This document shows, piece after piece, positions 26,423 to 37,690 of a stretch of 60,000 bases of DNA (positions within the stretch are counted from its first letter, which is position 1; the number at the start of each line of letters is the position of its first letter). A program made the translations under genes and the position numbers. This stretch comes from Lineus longissimus (lineage: Eukaryota; Nemertea; Pilidiophora; Heteronemertea; Lineidae), in the NCBI RefSeq assembly GCF_910592395.1, contig NC_088323.1:4032001-4092000 (forward strand), read 5' to 3'. Under the pieces are notes generated by a model that worked only from the letters and a program-made list of their open reading frames with translations, did no database searches and was not told where the DNA came from.

Positions 26423-28084
26423 TTGCAGTGTTGCAGTAAATAAACATCAGCTGGGAGGCAAAACATTCTGGCTTTGTTGTTCATTTGACCACCATTGCGG
26501 AAAACGTAACCTAGCAACACGCAAAAGCCCGTGGTCACTCCACCTATATGACATATGTCCTAAAAATACAACATATGAGCACCATACACAGAATGCATAT
26601 GAATAAAATATCAAAGTTTCTCCTCAAGGAATTCAAATCAGCCTCCTGCTGGTGTTAATTTCATGTACATCGCTATTATAGGGATGGGGAGCATCTATTA
26701 AATATGGTTGGAGCCTGGTAAATCCTACAGGGTCCAAGCAATCGCGATAGATGTTGTTGAGTGCCGGATGTTTATAATGAGGAACTTTATTCTCAAAAGG
26801 TGGCAGTAATAGTTAGCGGTCCAATACAATGCAGGGCGTTTTGATGATGAAATGGGCATTGGTTTGACATGGGCTGTAAATCTCTCATTCTGTGTCCATC
26901 TGATTGGCTCCTTGTTGCTGCTTCAATAGAATAGCAGCATCTCGCATAGAAATGGGAGCTAAGTACTCGGCGGGAATGTGAGGGGAGTCCAAGTGACTGA
27001 CCACCAGTGCCAGAATCGACCCATCACCAGAGCTGGAATTTAGCATGGCAGTTGAACATTACCAAGGTTCCAAATGAATGCTTTATTTCACGGTTTCAAC
27101 TTTGGCAGGAATACCAGTTAAAGGTCCTTTTGAAATCCTATAAGACTCCAATAGATGAGTCACATTATTGTCCAATACTATGGCAACCCCTCCGAATCCA
27201 AGTTGAGCAAGTACTTATGGTCTTAACCGAAGTACCATATCAGAATATCAATGTGTCGTAAGCATTAACCTAGCTGTGGTGGAATCACCAAGGCTGCAGC
27301 TTCATGAAGAAGATAGATCTTATGGCCCTGTCAAGATGTAAAGAGCTACTTGCGCGTTCGTGTCCATTTAGCCCCAGTTAATCTCACAAGACCAATGGAA
27401 CCATTGCTAATTTGAGCCTGGTGGGTGTATATAAAAGCCATCAACACAATCACAGTATCTTGAAATATTTCATAGTTTTCTCTTGGGCCCTTTTCAGTTC
27501 TGGATTGTTTTATTACTTCCTTCTAATTGGCCGGTTCCAATCTTTACTTGTCCTTGAAATTTTCACAAAGTGTTTATAAACTTCTGCATTTTATTGATTC
27601 AGTCCTCTTGAAAGCCTTGACACATATTCTCAGCCAGAGCATATTTAGAAGAAGCAAGAAAACAAGTTTGAAAGTGCAACAAGCGAGAAAACTAAGGAAC
27701 CTCTAACCATCTACAATGCATAAGCTCTAAAAATCTTAAATAGTGCTAAATATACACAAATTCTAGGTCCTCAGTTAGAACGTATTGTCTCGAATGCTAT
27801 TTCTGAATGGGAGATGAGGTTATATATTAATCAATCAATTTGCAAAATTGGATTGATCGATATTGTGTTGGGTAAATATTAGTCACAACAGAGACAAGAC
27901 AACCTTTATATCCAGGGGTGATGGAGATTGTGCCCACGATGTTTTTCTTCATTAACCAATTTAACATGTTCAAGCAGGGGTCAAGTTTTTTGGTGAAAAT
28001 CTGCACTGAGCTCCTGGCAGAAAAGTGCCCATTCCTTGGATGACAAAGTCGAAAGTCACTGGGTTTTTATGGAACTATAATGAA
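26423..28084. other. Gene-free stretch
   Basis: Nothing recognised beyond short random open frames. Confidence 0.4.
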
Positions 28085-28215
28085 ATCTTCCTCAGCAGAC
28101 ACCTCTTCATTAAGGACACATATCTCGATTAAGGAAACATCCCTGTTAAGGACACACTCTCTATCATGGACCACTAGTCCAATGGGCTTAACTGTTGTTT
28201 TGAACAACTATTGAA
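28085..28215 (+). repeat. Dispersed 'GGACAC' repeat, plus orientation
   Basis: Three imperfect modules in a row: CATTAAGGACACATATCTCG, ATTAAGGAAACATCCCTG and TTAAGGACACACTCTCTATC, followed by GGACCACTAGTCCAATGGGC. It pairs with the minus-strand copy at 838-975. Confidence 0.5.
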
Positions 28216-29194
28216 CATTCGGCCCACAGTGTTGCCTGTTCCCAGAAGTGGTTAAGAGGAGACGGCACTCAAAACTCAAATGGTTACATTGTGTTTCCCC
28301 CATAAATAACCCTCTTGATGTCCTCTGAAAGTTGATGATGAAATGCAGTGATGGGCTGTTTCAATTTCATTCCATTTCATCCCAGGTAATGGTAGCGATT
28401 TTGTCATCAGAAAAGTTCAGGGCACAACCCAAGTGGAATGGAACTATACAAGCTGGTTTTTCACTCACAGTTCTTTCTTTCGTTAGTCATTTTGTCATCA
28501 GAAGCAAATGGAACGTAAAAGCCTATTACGGTTCATGAAGATTATTATGCAAATCAGAGAAATTATGAAACCATTAGTTGATTTCTTGTAAAATTTTATG
28601 TTCCAATCCAGACTACATGTGCGTGAACGACATGGCCGACCATAATGAAAAATATTAACCATTGGTAAACGCAGCTGACCTATTTTTATCGTAGCTATTA
28701 TTGATACACTTTTAGACACTTGGTGACAAAAACTCATTTTCTATGAAAACGTCACTTCCTCCTTATATTTACTTTTGTTACGCTTGGGAAAAAGATTTTG
28801 ATAACATCATCTCACTTGAGCCAAGTATAGTTATTTCTATATAATCAGCAAATGGCACTATTAACTTTATTGATACAGTAAGGTCAGTTCAAACACTGCT
28901 TAGTTTGGAAAACATCATTTTGCAATTATCAGTGTACAATATTGCCATACCCTGGCACCAGCAGCACCATTGGTATTTAGATTGATTTTAACATTTCGAA
29001 ATTTCCCCAAATGTGGCTGAGACATGACAACAAATGGCCAAGTTATCAGGAAGATTGATCGTCCCTGTCATGGATAGTGATAGTCTAAGTTATTACTTGC
29101 CAATTCAATATGGGAAATAAAGAAGAATGCACAGAAAGTCTTCTTTTTCCTGAGTTATATTTCGATCATCCATCAACAGCTGTATTTCATGTTT
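28216..29194. other. Gene-free stretch
   Basis: No gene, RNA or repeat boundary recognised. Confidence 0.4.
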
Positions 29195-29337
29195 TTGTCA
29201 AGGGGGGGCAGCAGGCTCTCCAGGGGAGGGTGGCAGGAACAAACTTTTTGTCGCAGAAGGGCTCAAATGTGCTTGAAATCTGGAATCTTGCCCCCTGCTC
29301 CCTCACTCCAGCTAAATATGGCCCTGCCATGTTCTGA
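29195..29337 (-). repeat. Dispersed GC-rich repeat, minus orientation
   Basis: On the minus strand it begins GCAGGGCCATATTTAGC and ends in G/C-rich blocks, the same head as the repeat in opsin intron 4 (53552). It directly abuts the LINE tail at 29341, so one element may have inserted beside or into the other. Confidence 0.45.
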
Positions 29338-29340
29338 CTA

Positions 29341-29632
29341 AAGCTATGGAATGAGCTGCCAAATAGTGGAAGCTATGGTCAAAGCTATGGAATGAGCTGC
29401 CAAATAGTGTTCGTGGCCAGAGTACCCTGGGTCGTTTTAAAACTGCACTAAAAACTCAAATTTTTAAGAAATTCTTTTGAATCCTTTGCACGTTTTCTTT
29501 AGTAATGACTTTTATTCTATCATGTATTAATGTTATGTTTTATTATAAATTGTAAAGCGCTTAGAAGTTTTAACAACGTTAAGCGCTATAAAAATGTTTT
29601 TAATAATAATAATAATAATAATAATAATGACT
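29341..29632 (+). mobile_element. Non-LTR retrotransposon (LINE) 3' end, 5'-truncated
   Basis: The plus strand encodes a short relic, WNELPNSVRGQSTLGRFKTA, then LKTQIFKKFF and a stop. This is the familiar C-terminal end of CR1/L2/Jockey-like reverse transcriptase ORFs. After the stop comes an AT-rich 3' UTR with AAAGCGCTTAGAAGTTTT and AAGCGCTATAAAAATG, then a (TAA)n-type tail at 29603-29628. The first bases are duplicated: AAGCTATGGAATGAGCTGCC occurs at about 29342 and 29381. All upstream coding parts (endonuclease, catalytic RT) are absent, so the copy is dead. Confidence 0.75.
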
Positions 29633-31506
29633 AACTGCTTAAAGGAAAATTTTGTCCACAAAGTGGATGACTGGATATCTCTTTTATTTGGGAGTAGGAT
29701 TCAACAGTCATGCACTCTGCCGTGTAGGTCCACCCAACTGTATTGTTGTTGAAATTCATACAAGTTGCACCATTGTTATCCTTGATTGATGTTCTTTACG
29801 TTCAATTTCCTTGATGGACCCAGCAACAAGATAGCAAATTGCCAAGCTATAAGTCTGGAAGAAGATTGATCGTCCCCGTCATGGATACCAATCTCTTATG
29901 GCAAGATGTAGCTTACAAGTATTTGGGAACATTTCTAGCTTCATATCAAGACCCCTTGGAAGCTTAACCTCTGCTGGAAGCATATTGAAATGGAACATCC
30001 ATACCAGAACACTACCTCTATCTGTATTGACCAAAGTCACTTCACTTTCCTTGCAGTGGCTGATCTTTCTGATAACAGATCACTGCATTAGCTAAAGAGA
30101 GACTGACAGAGCCTGCCATGGCTACAAATTAATTTTTGGCAATGTCTTAACTGATGCCACAATCCATCAGCTCATACTGGAGCGTTTTGAGCATTAGAAT
30201 AAACCAGCGAAACCCATGAAGCTTAAATGGAGACAGAAGGCAGGAGTAAGGCAGGTCCGATTAAAGTAAACTAAGGGTTGATGCCTTAAAAAACAAATAG
30301 CAGTACAACCCCACTGTGGAAGAGGTACACAATTCCCTCTAACTGTGATATCAGGAGACCTAAAACAAACATCACAGTGGTCCATTACTGGAAGAAATGG
30401 CCCCTTTCTTTTATCTGTCTGCAATATAATAATTAAAATGACGGCCAATTATTTATAGAAAGGTTGTTGACGGATATACCCTGCTCCAGTCAGGAAATGG
30501 TTTATCACTGCCAATAAAGGAAACGACCTGAACACTGCTGGTCTCACAAAGTGGTGTTTTATAAGCAAATACAAAATTTCCTAATCTTGGGAGAGAGGGC
30601 AGAGGAACATGACAATAGCAGGCATGCAAATGTTAGGTAAAAATCTGTTCTTGTCCCAGGCAGTGTCCCAAAGTGAGTTCCAACTAGTGACTTAAGTAAA
30701 TGTAACTTTGACCATGATAAAGCCCTGGGCACATTCTCCATTCTATCGAGCCCCGAACTACTGTTTGCCATTTCGTCTTCCCGTCAGCTGTGCAGACATT
30801 TGAGAAATCACTTCCCAAAGTCGATATCAAGATTATCAACGCTTCATCACCAGATCGTTTGCTTTCCGAACTGACATGTGACAATACAACTCAAGTCGAG
30901 TGGAATAACGCAGTCAGGCAGAAATCTTTCTGACATCTGGTGTTGGGAATTCGTTTTTTTAAGACTCGTTTCTCAAAAGCTGTGGCGGCGAGGGGCAGTG
31001 ACATGGGTGTTAATCCAATGCGTGTCAAAAATATACCAGCACGGGCCGGCTTCTCGAAGGTGGTCACCTTAGAAGGATCAAGTGTGTCATCCTATCAATA
31101 TTTTCCACACAATGGACACCGTCCTTTCATAACGAAGCACATTAGCTGTGTTCGAGTCAAGTGGCACTTTGTTTGGCCACCACTTCTTGCACTCCGAGAT
31201 GACTGTCATCTCCAGTTGGTCATCACATCGGTATTGGATTTCTTAATTTTCCAACCTGAAGTGACTGTAACCTATTGTCCATCTAGCCTCTTGTGGCCCT
31301 TGAAGTTGTACTGTGGGCTGTCCGAAATTGCACTAGCAATGGTTTGGCAAAACAGATGTCTGTCTCTACCTTCTACCTCTACCTTCTACAGGACACCAAA
31401 TCATTGATTGTCCTTTTAAGATTTCAAAATTATGAACTTCAAGTTAAGATAAATAGGTAATTCTGTGCGACTGATTCAGTGTAACTGATGATTGTGTCTT
31501 TGTTTC
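29633..31506. other. Gene-free stretch with a MITE-related piece
   Basis: GGAGACAGAAGGCAGGAGTA at 30229 matches the left end of the MITE family at 41427. The 155-codon open frame at 30940-31407 shows no domain or family I recognise. No RNA gene seen. Confidence 0.4.
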
Positions 31507-31560
31507 ATCAAATGCGGTGGTTGTGACAAAGACAATTGTGACTTCGTCTCATCAACTAAC
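31507..31560 (+). repeat. Isolated minisatellite unit
   Basis: CATCAAATGCGGTGGTTGTG followed by ACAAAGACAATTGTGACTTC is one unit of the array found 1.3 kb further on (32821-33060). Confidence 0.6.
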
Positions 31561-32820
31561 ATTCCACTTCTTACGTTAAACCGATTCATCACTAAAAAAG
31601 ACCTGGACAAAAACGTGGTCACGTTTTCAGGCAACGCCAATATGTACTACCCTCCACCCTGAAAACATCCGACCAAACGTAAAAAGCACGAGAAAAAAAT
31701 TGAGTGGTGAACATAAACCACCTGCAAATTTCCCTCACAGACCACACAAATCTGTGATAACCTGATCAATGTCGCCTCTGGCAGGTAAGTAGCTCAGATG
31801 GCTCTCAGAATGTTGCCGATAAGTACGACTGGCAGACCACAGAGACCACCTCTTGAGAGCTTGCTGATACCTTTTTCCAATAGTCCAATATTTTCTGCTG
31901 TTTTCCGATATTCTTTCCTTCTTTTCGATATATATCTTGACAGGTTGGCAAGGTGTAGTCGTTTTTAAGCCATGTAAAACCTTCATTGTTGAGGAAATGA
32001 GCAAAAACGTATTACTTCCTTTAAAACTATTTTTCAAGTATTACATTTCATGCCTATCATTTTGACCCAATGATATAGCCCTTCAAGCTGAGCAACCACA
32101 GTATTTTTCCTCCGACATCAGGACTGACTAATGAGCTTCATTTATATGAGAAGCCATACGTCCGGCCATAAAAAACATACACATACACTGCGCAACCTAG
32201 TAATTTGAATAACCCTCAATACATCATTTGTAATGGTGTGTTGGTGAAGTACCAATCCCTTTGCTGCCCCAGTCACGACAATGACACTCAGTCACAAGAC
32301 AGCGTAATGGGGTGCCTTGAATTTACTTGAAGGGGTACACTCTACGTATTTACTGGTGGCTCAGGAAAAATAAATGCAGTTCTACACTTGATGTTCCATC
32401 TTCCATCTCAATGTTGGTAGGTAATGTCCTTCCAGCAGCAAATAAATGTAAATCCAATGTTCAAACAACCTTAATTACAATTGTAACCTGGACTAGTGAA
32501 GACCATTACCATGGAAGTGTGGGACATTAACTAAATGTATTGTTTCAATGGATGTAAACTTTAGTTGCTTTATATTGCTAATACAATTTTAAATATCAAG
32601 TCTTCACTAGTTTCGTCCATAATTTTGTTATATGGGCCCGTGCAGTCTACCCTGGAACTCATCAGCAGATTGGCACACCACGAGAACTTGAGCCAACAAT
32701 AACAGAAGTTAGCATGAACAAAATTAATAAAATACCAATAACTGATTAGCAATAAGGTTAGACTGTAAACTGAATTGGATAAAACCAGACCACGATGAGA
32801 GATTGTGACACTGTCTTGAA
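31561..32820. other. Gene-free stretch
   Basis: No gene seen. GAAGGGGTACACTCTACGTA at 32331 matches the diverged fragment at 9022. Confidence 0.4.
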
Positions 32821-33060
32821 TCAAATGTGGTGGTTGTGACAAAGACAATTTGACTTTGTCGCAACAAATGTGGTGGATGTGACTAAGACTTTGTGACTTT
32901 TACTCATCAAATGTGGTCTTTGTGACAAAGAAGATTGCGACTTTGTCTCAACAAATTTGGTGGATGTGACAAAGACATTTTGTCTTGTCTCATCAAATGT
33001 GGTGATTGTGATTTGGTGGCCACAAACCCATTGGTTGTGACTTTGTCATATCAGATGTGG
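32821..33060 (+). repeat. Degenerate minisatellite, units of about 41-58 bp
   Basis: At least five units open with (A)TCAAATGTGGTGGTTGTGA-like sequence at 32821, 32862, 32915, 32948, 32991 and 33048. Each continues with ACAAAGA..TTGTGACTTTGTC. Spacing is irregular (33-57 bp), so it is an old array. Confidence 0.8.
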
Positions 33061-34873
33061 CCATTTACATGGAACGCAATGCACTCCATGATCAGGAAAT
33101 TCCATGTTGAACGTGAAAATTAGATTCCTTTCAATTCTTTGACTACATCTTAAGTCAGTGTGAATGAACTTCACAGGGAACTCTAATTTGAAGGCTAACG
33201 AAAGTGACCGGCTTTGATTCACTACAAAGATAGAAAACAAGCTGGAATTCAATCACCAGATTTTGTGATTGTGGCCAAATCTAATCAGGGCTGGAAAGTA
33301 TTTTATTCAGAGAGGGGACAGAGATTTGTCAGACTCAATTACATTAGCCAGTTGAGGAGGAATTGGATTCGATTCGATAACGTGGGGCGTGGAAGTTAAC
33401 TAAGTGTGTCAGTATTTGATTACACTCAAAATGCCTCAATTAAGAAAAGGAATTTGGTAATCAACAGCTTTAGGAGGCAATTCTTTGACGGCTAAGATCC
33501 AAGAAGATCAAGATGCTTCAATGATGATGATGATGATGTTGGTGATGATGATGAAAAGAAATTCAGTGTCAGCTTAACATTTTATGCTAATATCCCATTG
33601 AGCAACAAAGAATGATGGACAGAACTATTTCATCAATAACCAGCAAAAATTTTAAAACTTCAACAAAATTGAACAAAATTGATACCTTACTAACTACACA
33701 TTGCATCTAACAACCTGAAAACTCAGCTTAATACAGGTCTGGTAATTTTTTGAAAATTATTGTATCTGACGTAATGCCAGGACCCTTTGTCACACCCAAA
33801 ATAGACATATTCATTGTTTGCCAACAATAGGTGACTAATTCTCTAATAATTCTACCAGGGGGTCGGATGACAAAACTGCTGGTACCCCAATAAATTGCCT
33901 TAAGATAATTATATTCCAATATTGTGCTTCAGGACAGTTTGGGGTAGAAGTTGAAGCGAAAATATTCTATCATAGTTTCATCCACGAACGTTTCTTCAGC
34001 AGGACTACATAAGATATATATTAATATTCCAAATGACAAAATAAACCTGATAATTTATTCTCAGTTAGACCCATATGCACTAGATTGTGTTTGCACCCTG
34101 CCGTTTGAGTTTGAGAACACCGCAGAAGAAGGTGATATTGGTAGGGTGACAGAAGCAAGCAGTATCAACGACGAGGCCTTTTGAATAGTGCATGATGCAA
34201 AAAACAATAAGCCCACTTTCTATTTTGAGACACTTAACAAACCCATGGAAACAAAATATAAACATGGACAAAAACTATACAAACATTGTTAATCTTTTTC
34301 AATTATTCATCCATTACAATATCACAGAGATATTTTGGAATATCTTTGAATTCTTAATTAAGTTCAATCTGCCAACAATACGATAGAATGAACAACTACC
34401 AAATTTGTGCATGCTTTTTATTATCACAGATTTCGAGAACAAGCTAGTGGTCCATTCTGAGGTTTTCTATGCAGTTGCCATTCAAGGGCAAGTGCTCTTG
34501 TTCGATACTTAGGGTCAGTTGCCCTGCAATGACTCAGGAATTTCTACTTGATTTTAAGTAATTCGTCTGTTTGTCTGTCTCTCACTTTTTACCAGTGAGT
34601 GTGCACATAGTTTACTTACCAAAATTTGCCTTACCTGGGTATTTTATAGAAATCTGTATATCAAATATACTCCCACAGTCTTGTTTTCTATGACTTACCT
34701 GAAATTAAAAGGAGAAAACACAATGATCATGGCAAGTTTTGAAGAGACACATCTTCCCTTGGCAGTGAAGGCATTTCGGAACTGAGTGAAGCAGCAAAGC
34801 ATCCTGTCCAAGGTTATTAGCAAACAGGGGACTTAAAAATAGAAACTACGAATAAAATTAGTACAGACTGAAG
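33061..34873. other. Gene-free stretch with a GAT microsatellite
   Basis: Imperfect (GAT)n lies at about 33517-33554. No gene or other structure recognised. Confidence 0.45.
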
Positions 34874-34948
34874 TTGCCCCGACTGGGATTTCACAGATCT
34901 TTTGACCGCCGATCCACTGCTCTACCAATTGAGCTATCAAGGTTCCCC
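34874..34948 (-). mobile_element. tRNA-derived SINE head (degenerate)
   Basis: On the minus strand the segment is tRNA-like: GGGGAACCTTGATAGCTCAA with TTGGTAGAGC, in which the Pol III A box TAGCTCAATTGG is intact and GCTC/GAGC can pair as the D stem. Further on, AAATCCCAGTCGGGGC matches the end of a T-arm region, but the GGTTCGA B-box core is lost. It does not fold as a full cloverleaf, so it is a SINE head or tRNA relic and not a working tRNA. Confidence 0.6.
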
Positions 34949-37379
34949 GAATTTCCGCACTGTGTGACACCATTATTAGATCCAACTGAGACTTTGGTGG
35001 TATTCTAATGATACGAGTAGACATAAGACAGATGAAACCATCATATTAGAAGTGGCATAATGTGAGAAAGAAAGAAACAAATGGTTGTGCTGTGCAAAAA
35101 ATATATAATAAAGGCGATAGTAGATACTTGAATAGTCTGGAATAAATATGCGCTCTCATAATCTTCATGTCGGAAATAATCTCAGTTTCTCTTTTCTGGG
35201 TAAGTGCGTTCTTCAAAAGATACGTGAATATTATTAGTTTGCAAAGGAGGATATTAAAGATTCAACACCTACGCAAACACAGCCAACTTCGGAAAATTTC
35301 GTATGAATATTCAAGATGCCATTTCTTTAAACGAGAGGAATCTGCGAATACAACTGGTTGGCAGCTACTTTTAACCCTCTGGCGACTGAACTAACCAATC
35401 TGAGGAAGCATTTTTCACCCAATGACGTTTATAAATGACCGGCTCTCAAATTGGACACTACGGAATATTGCAGTCCAGCTAACATCCATTCAATCCTGCA
35501 TGCCCTCGCAATTTGTAAACCTATTATCTACAGCGAGTCGATATAAGATATTTGTAGAATATTGCTAATTTATCAAACTGACGATATTGCCCTGTTCTGA
35601 CCAGCTGGGTAAAGCCAATCACACGTGACCGCCCGCAGTCAATTGGGCAAAACACGCACGCCCAACTCCAAGCTGTCAAAGATGTCGGGAGAAATTGAAC
35701 AGGGTTTGATAGAGTGGTCAATAAGCGATTCGATATTAAGTGAATACAAACTGATCTTGGCTATCAATGACTAAGGATTAAGTTGATACAAATTGATCTG
35801 ATCCGCAAGTTTATTTTTCATTGGACACTGGACCAGTAAGTCCAGAAGATCTGAAAATTACGGCAAAGGTACACTGTTATAATTCGAGTCAGAATTTCAG
35901 TTATGTTTTTGAAAACAAGTTTTGGCATTCGAACACTTCAGAGCACATCCCCATTTCACTGACATTCATGTCTACGGTGACACCCTCCAAATTAAATGAA
36001 GAAATCATTATTGAAATCGGCAACAATAGCTTCAGTCAACAAATACCTCTTCGGACAACCCACAGAGCCAATATTACATTTCAACAAAAGATATCATGAT
36101 TCGATATTTGCTAACTTAGGAATAACAGAAAATTCCTGAAGAGCACCCCCCAAATTAAAGGACGAAATGCTATTGAAGTGAATATAATGGTAGAAAAAGA
36201 CTGTTTACAATTTCAGGACACCCTTGGACTCAGGCAAGATTCAAAGAGATATCTCTTTCAGTATTTCACCAAATGTTATTTTGATATCTCGAATTAGCCT
36301 GGGGATATGATTCCTCTCGATTGGTACGATGACAATGGTTGAAAACTTGCTTTGAAATGTTGAAAGGTATGGTAGTCTCAATGGCTCGAATGAGTCAATA
36401 TTTGTTTGGTAATAATGTTGAAATGAAGACCGAATGTCAGCTACATTTTACATTCAAATATCTTACAAGGACTCCGGGTGACCTGAGCCTACCTAGATTG
36501 GGTCTTTTGCTTGGTCTGGCTTGGCCCCAGGTACAATGAATCTCAGTTTAACAACTCATTTAAAGGAGGCAGCAATGTTGGATAAGTGTCTGGCTCGAGG
36601 ACACAGAGACAAAACTGCTGAGATCTCCTAATAGTGAGCCTCGGTCAAGACAACATGGTTTGACCTTTAGAATCCGTCAGCAATCAGTTGATGACTAATC
36701 TGCCACTTTTATCGCATGGTAGGATTGTATAATTTCCACGTTAATCTTCATTTGGCCGAAGTTGTAGTTTTAATGGACATCAACCAGTCCAAATTGCCCT
36801 GCAGATCCCAGAGGAATATCATCAACACCAGGATTGCCAATTACAATATACTATTGATGATACATACTCAAACCATATTTCAATGGGAATGTGAGTATGT
36901 TTTCAAATGAGATACCCAGGTTTGATGTAATGCTGCAGTCGCAAATTAGTCCCATGAGCTCACAGAATCAATCAGAATTTACAAGAGAGTAGATTCCAAT
37001 TTAGATTTGTTAATAGATACAGAGGTTTGAAGGAATCCCAAATTAATCCAAACGGTTGGCCGAGTAATCCCTCAAAGACTGACTGGGGGTATCTGTGAAG
37101 TTCGCCAATGGTTTGATGGTATTTGATCTCCCAAATGAGGACGAGACGTTCACTGATCTAGTTCTTTACAACAAAATATCCCCAACTGATCTCGTATTCG
37201 ATTTAAGATGCCTGGTCATACATGTATCATAATTAAAAATCAAACATGGCATACATCTCTTGCTACATCCTCCAATCAGACATTGTTGCCCCATCATGGA
37301 AGCAGGCACAACTCTCCGTCCCATAGATGGCCACAAGTGGTCCCACCAGCAGCTGCGGTCAAAGCAAGCAGTGTTTGTA
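34949..37379. other. Gene-free stretch with a weak direct repeat
   Basis: ACACCCTCCAAATTAAATGA at 35980 and GCACCCCCCAAATTAAAGGA at 36142 open two related stretches about 162 bp apart. The 92-codon open frame at 35821-36099 spans the first copy and is not recognised. Confidence 0.4.
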
Positions 37380-37690
37380 TCAGTCTGTGCGGACCATTGG
37401 GCTTGATAGTCCAGGCATGACCTCCACATAAACCATTTAGCTGCATAGCTGACTTGGCCACCTCGATGTGATTGTACACCCAATGGTATAGCCAGAGGAG
37501 TCGTATCACCCTTCGTAATCATATTATCGGTTAATATCATCCATCTGAAACGGAGAGTCAAAGCCCTGACCTCCATCTAAACCATTTAGTTGCATAGCTA
37601 GGTTGCTGTTGATATGATTAACTGCAAAGCCAATGGTTTATTCAGCGGGGTCTATGTTCAGAGGGAGTCATATCATCCCAAACTCTGGCT
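37380..37690 (-). pseudogene. Possible relic of ankyrin repeats (two diverged copies, frame-broken)
   Basis: Two direct repeats of about 100-110 bp (37420-37516 and 37571-37676) share AACCATTTAG(C/T)TGCATAGCT on the plus strand. On the minus strand the lower copy reads GDTTPLAIPLG and, after a one-base frameshift, VYNHIEVAKSAMQLNG. That follows the ankyrin pattern of G-x-TPL..A followed by NHIEVAK..L..G. The upper copy reads DDMTPSE, a stop, then VNHINSNLAMQLNG. Frameshifts and stops rule out a working gene. The resemblance is short, so the assignment is tentative; a purely non-coding duplication is the alternative. Confidence 0.3.

Noticed and set aside
26251-26538. Proline-rich minus-strand frame
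   Set aside because: Produced by the G-rich tract at 26377-26422.
30940-31407. 155-codon plus-strand open frame
   Set aside because: No recognisable motif, low-complexity end (SLPSTSTFY from a short TACCTTC repeat), no splice or start context that supports it.
34874-34948. Functional tRNA gene
   Set aside because: The D arm is good but the acceptor and T arms do not pair and the B-box core is lost.
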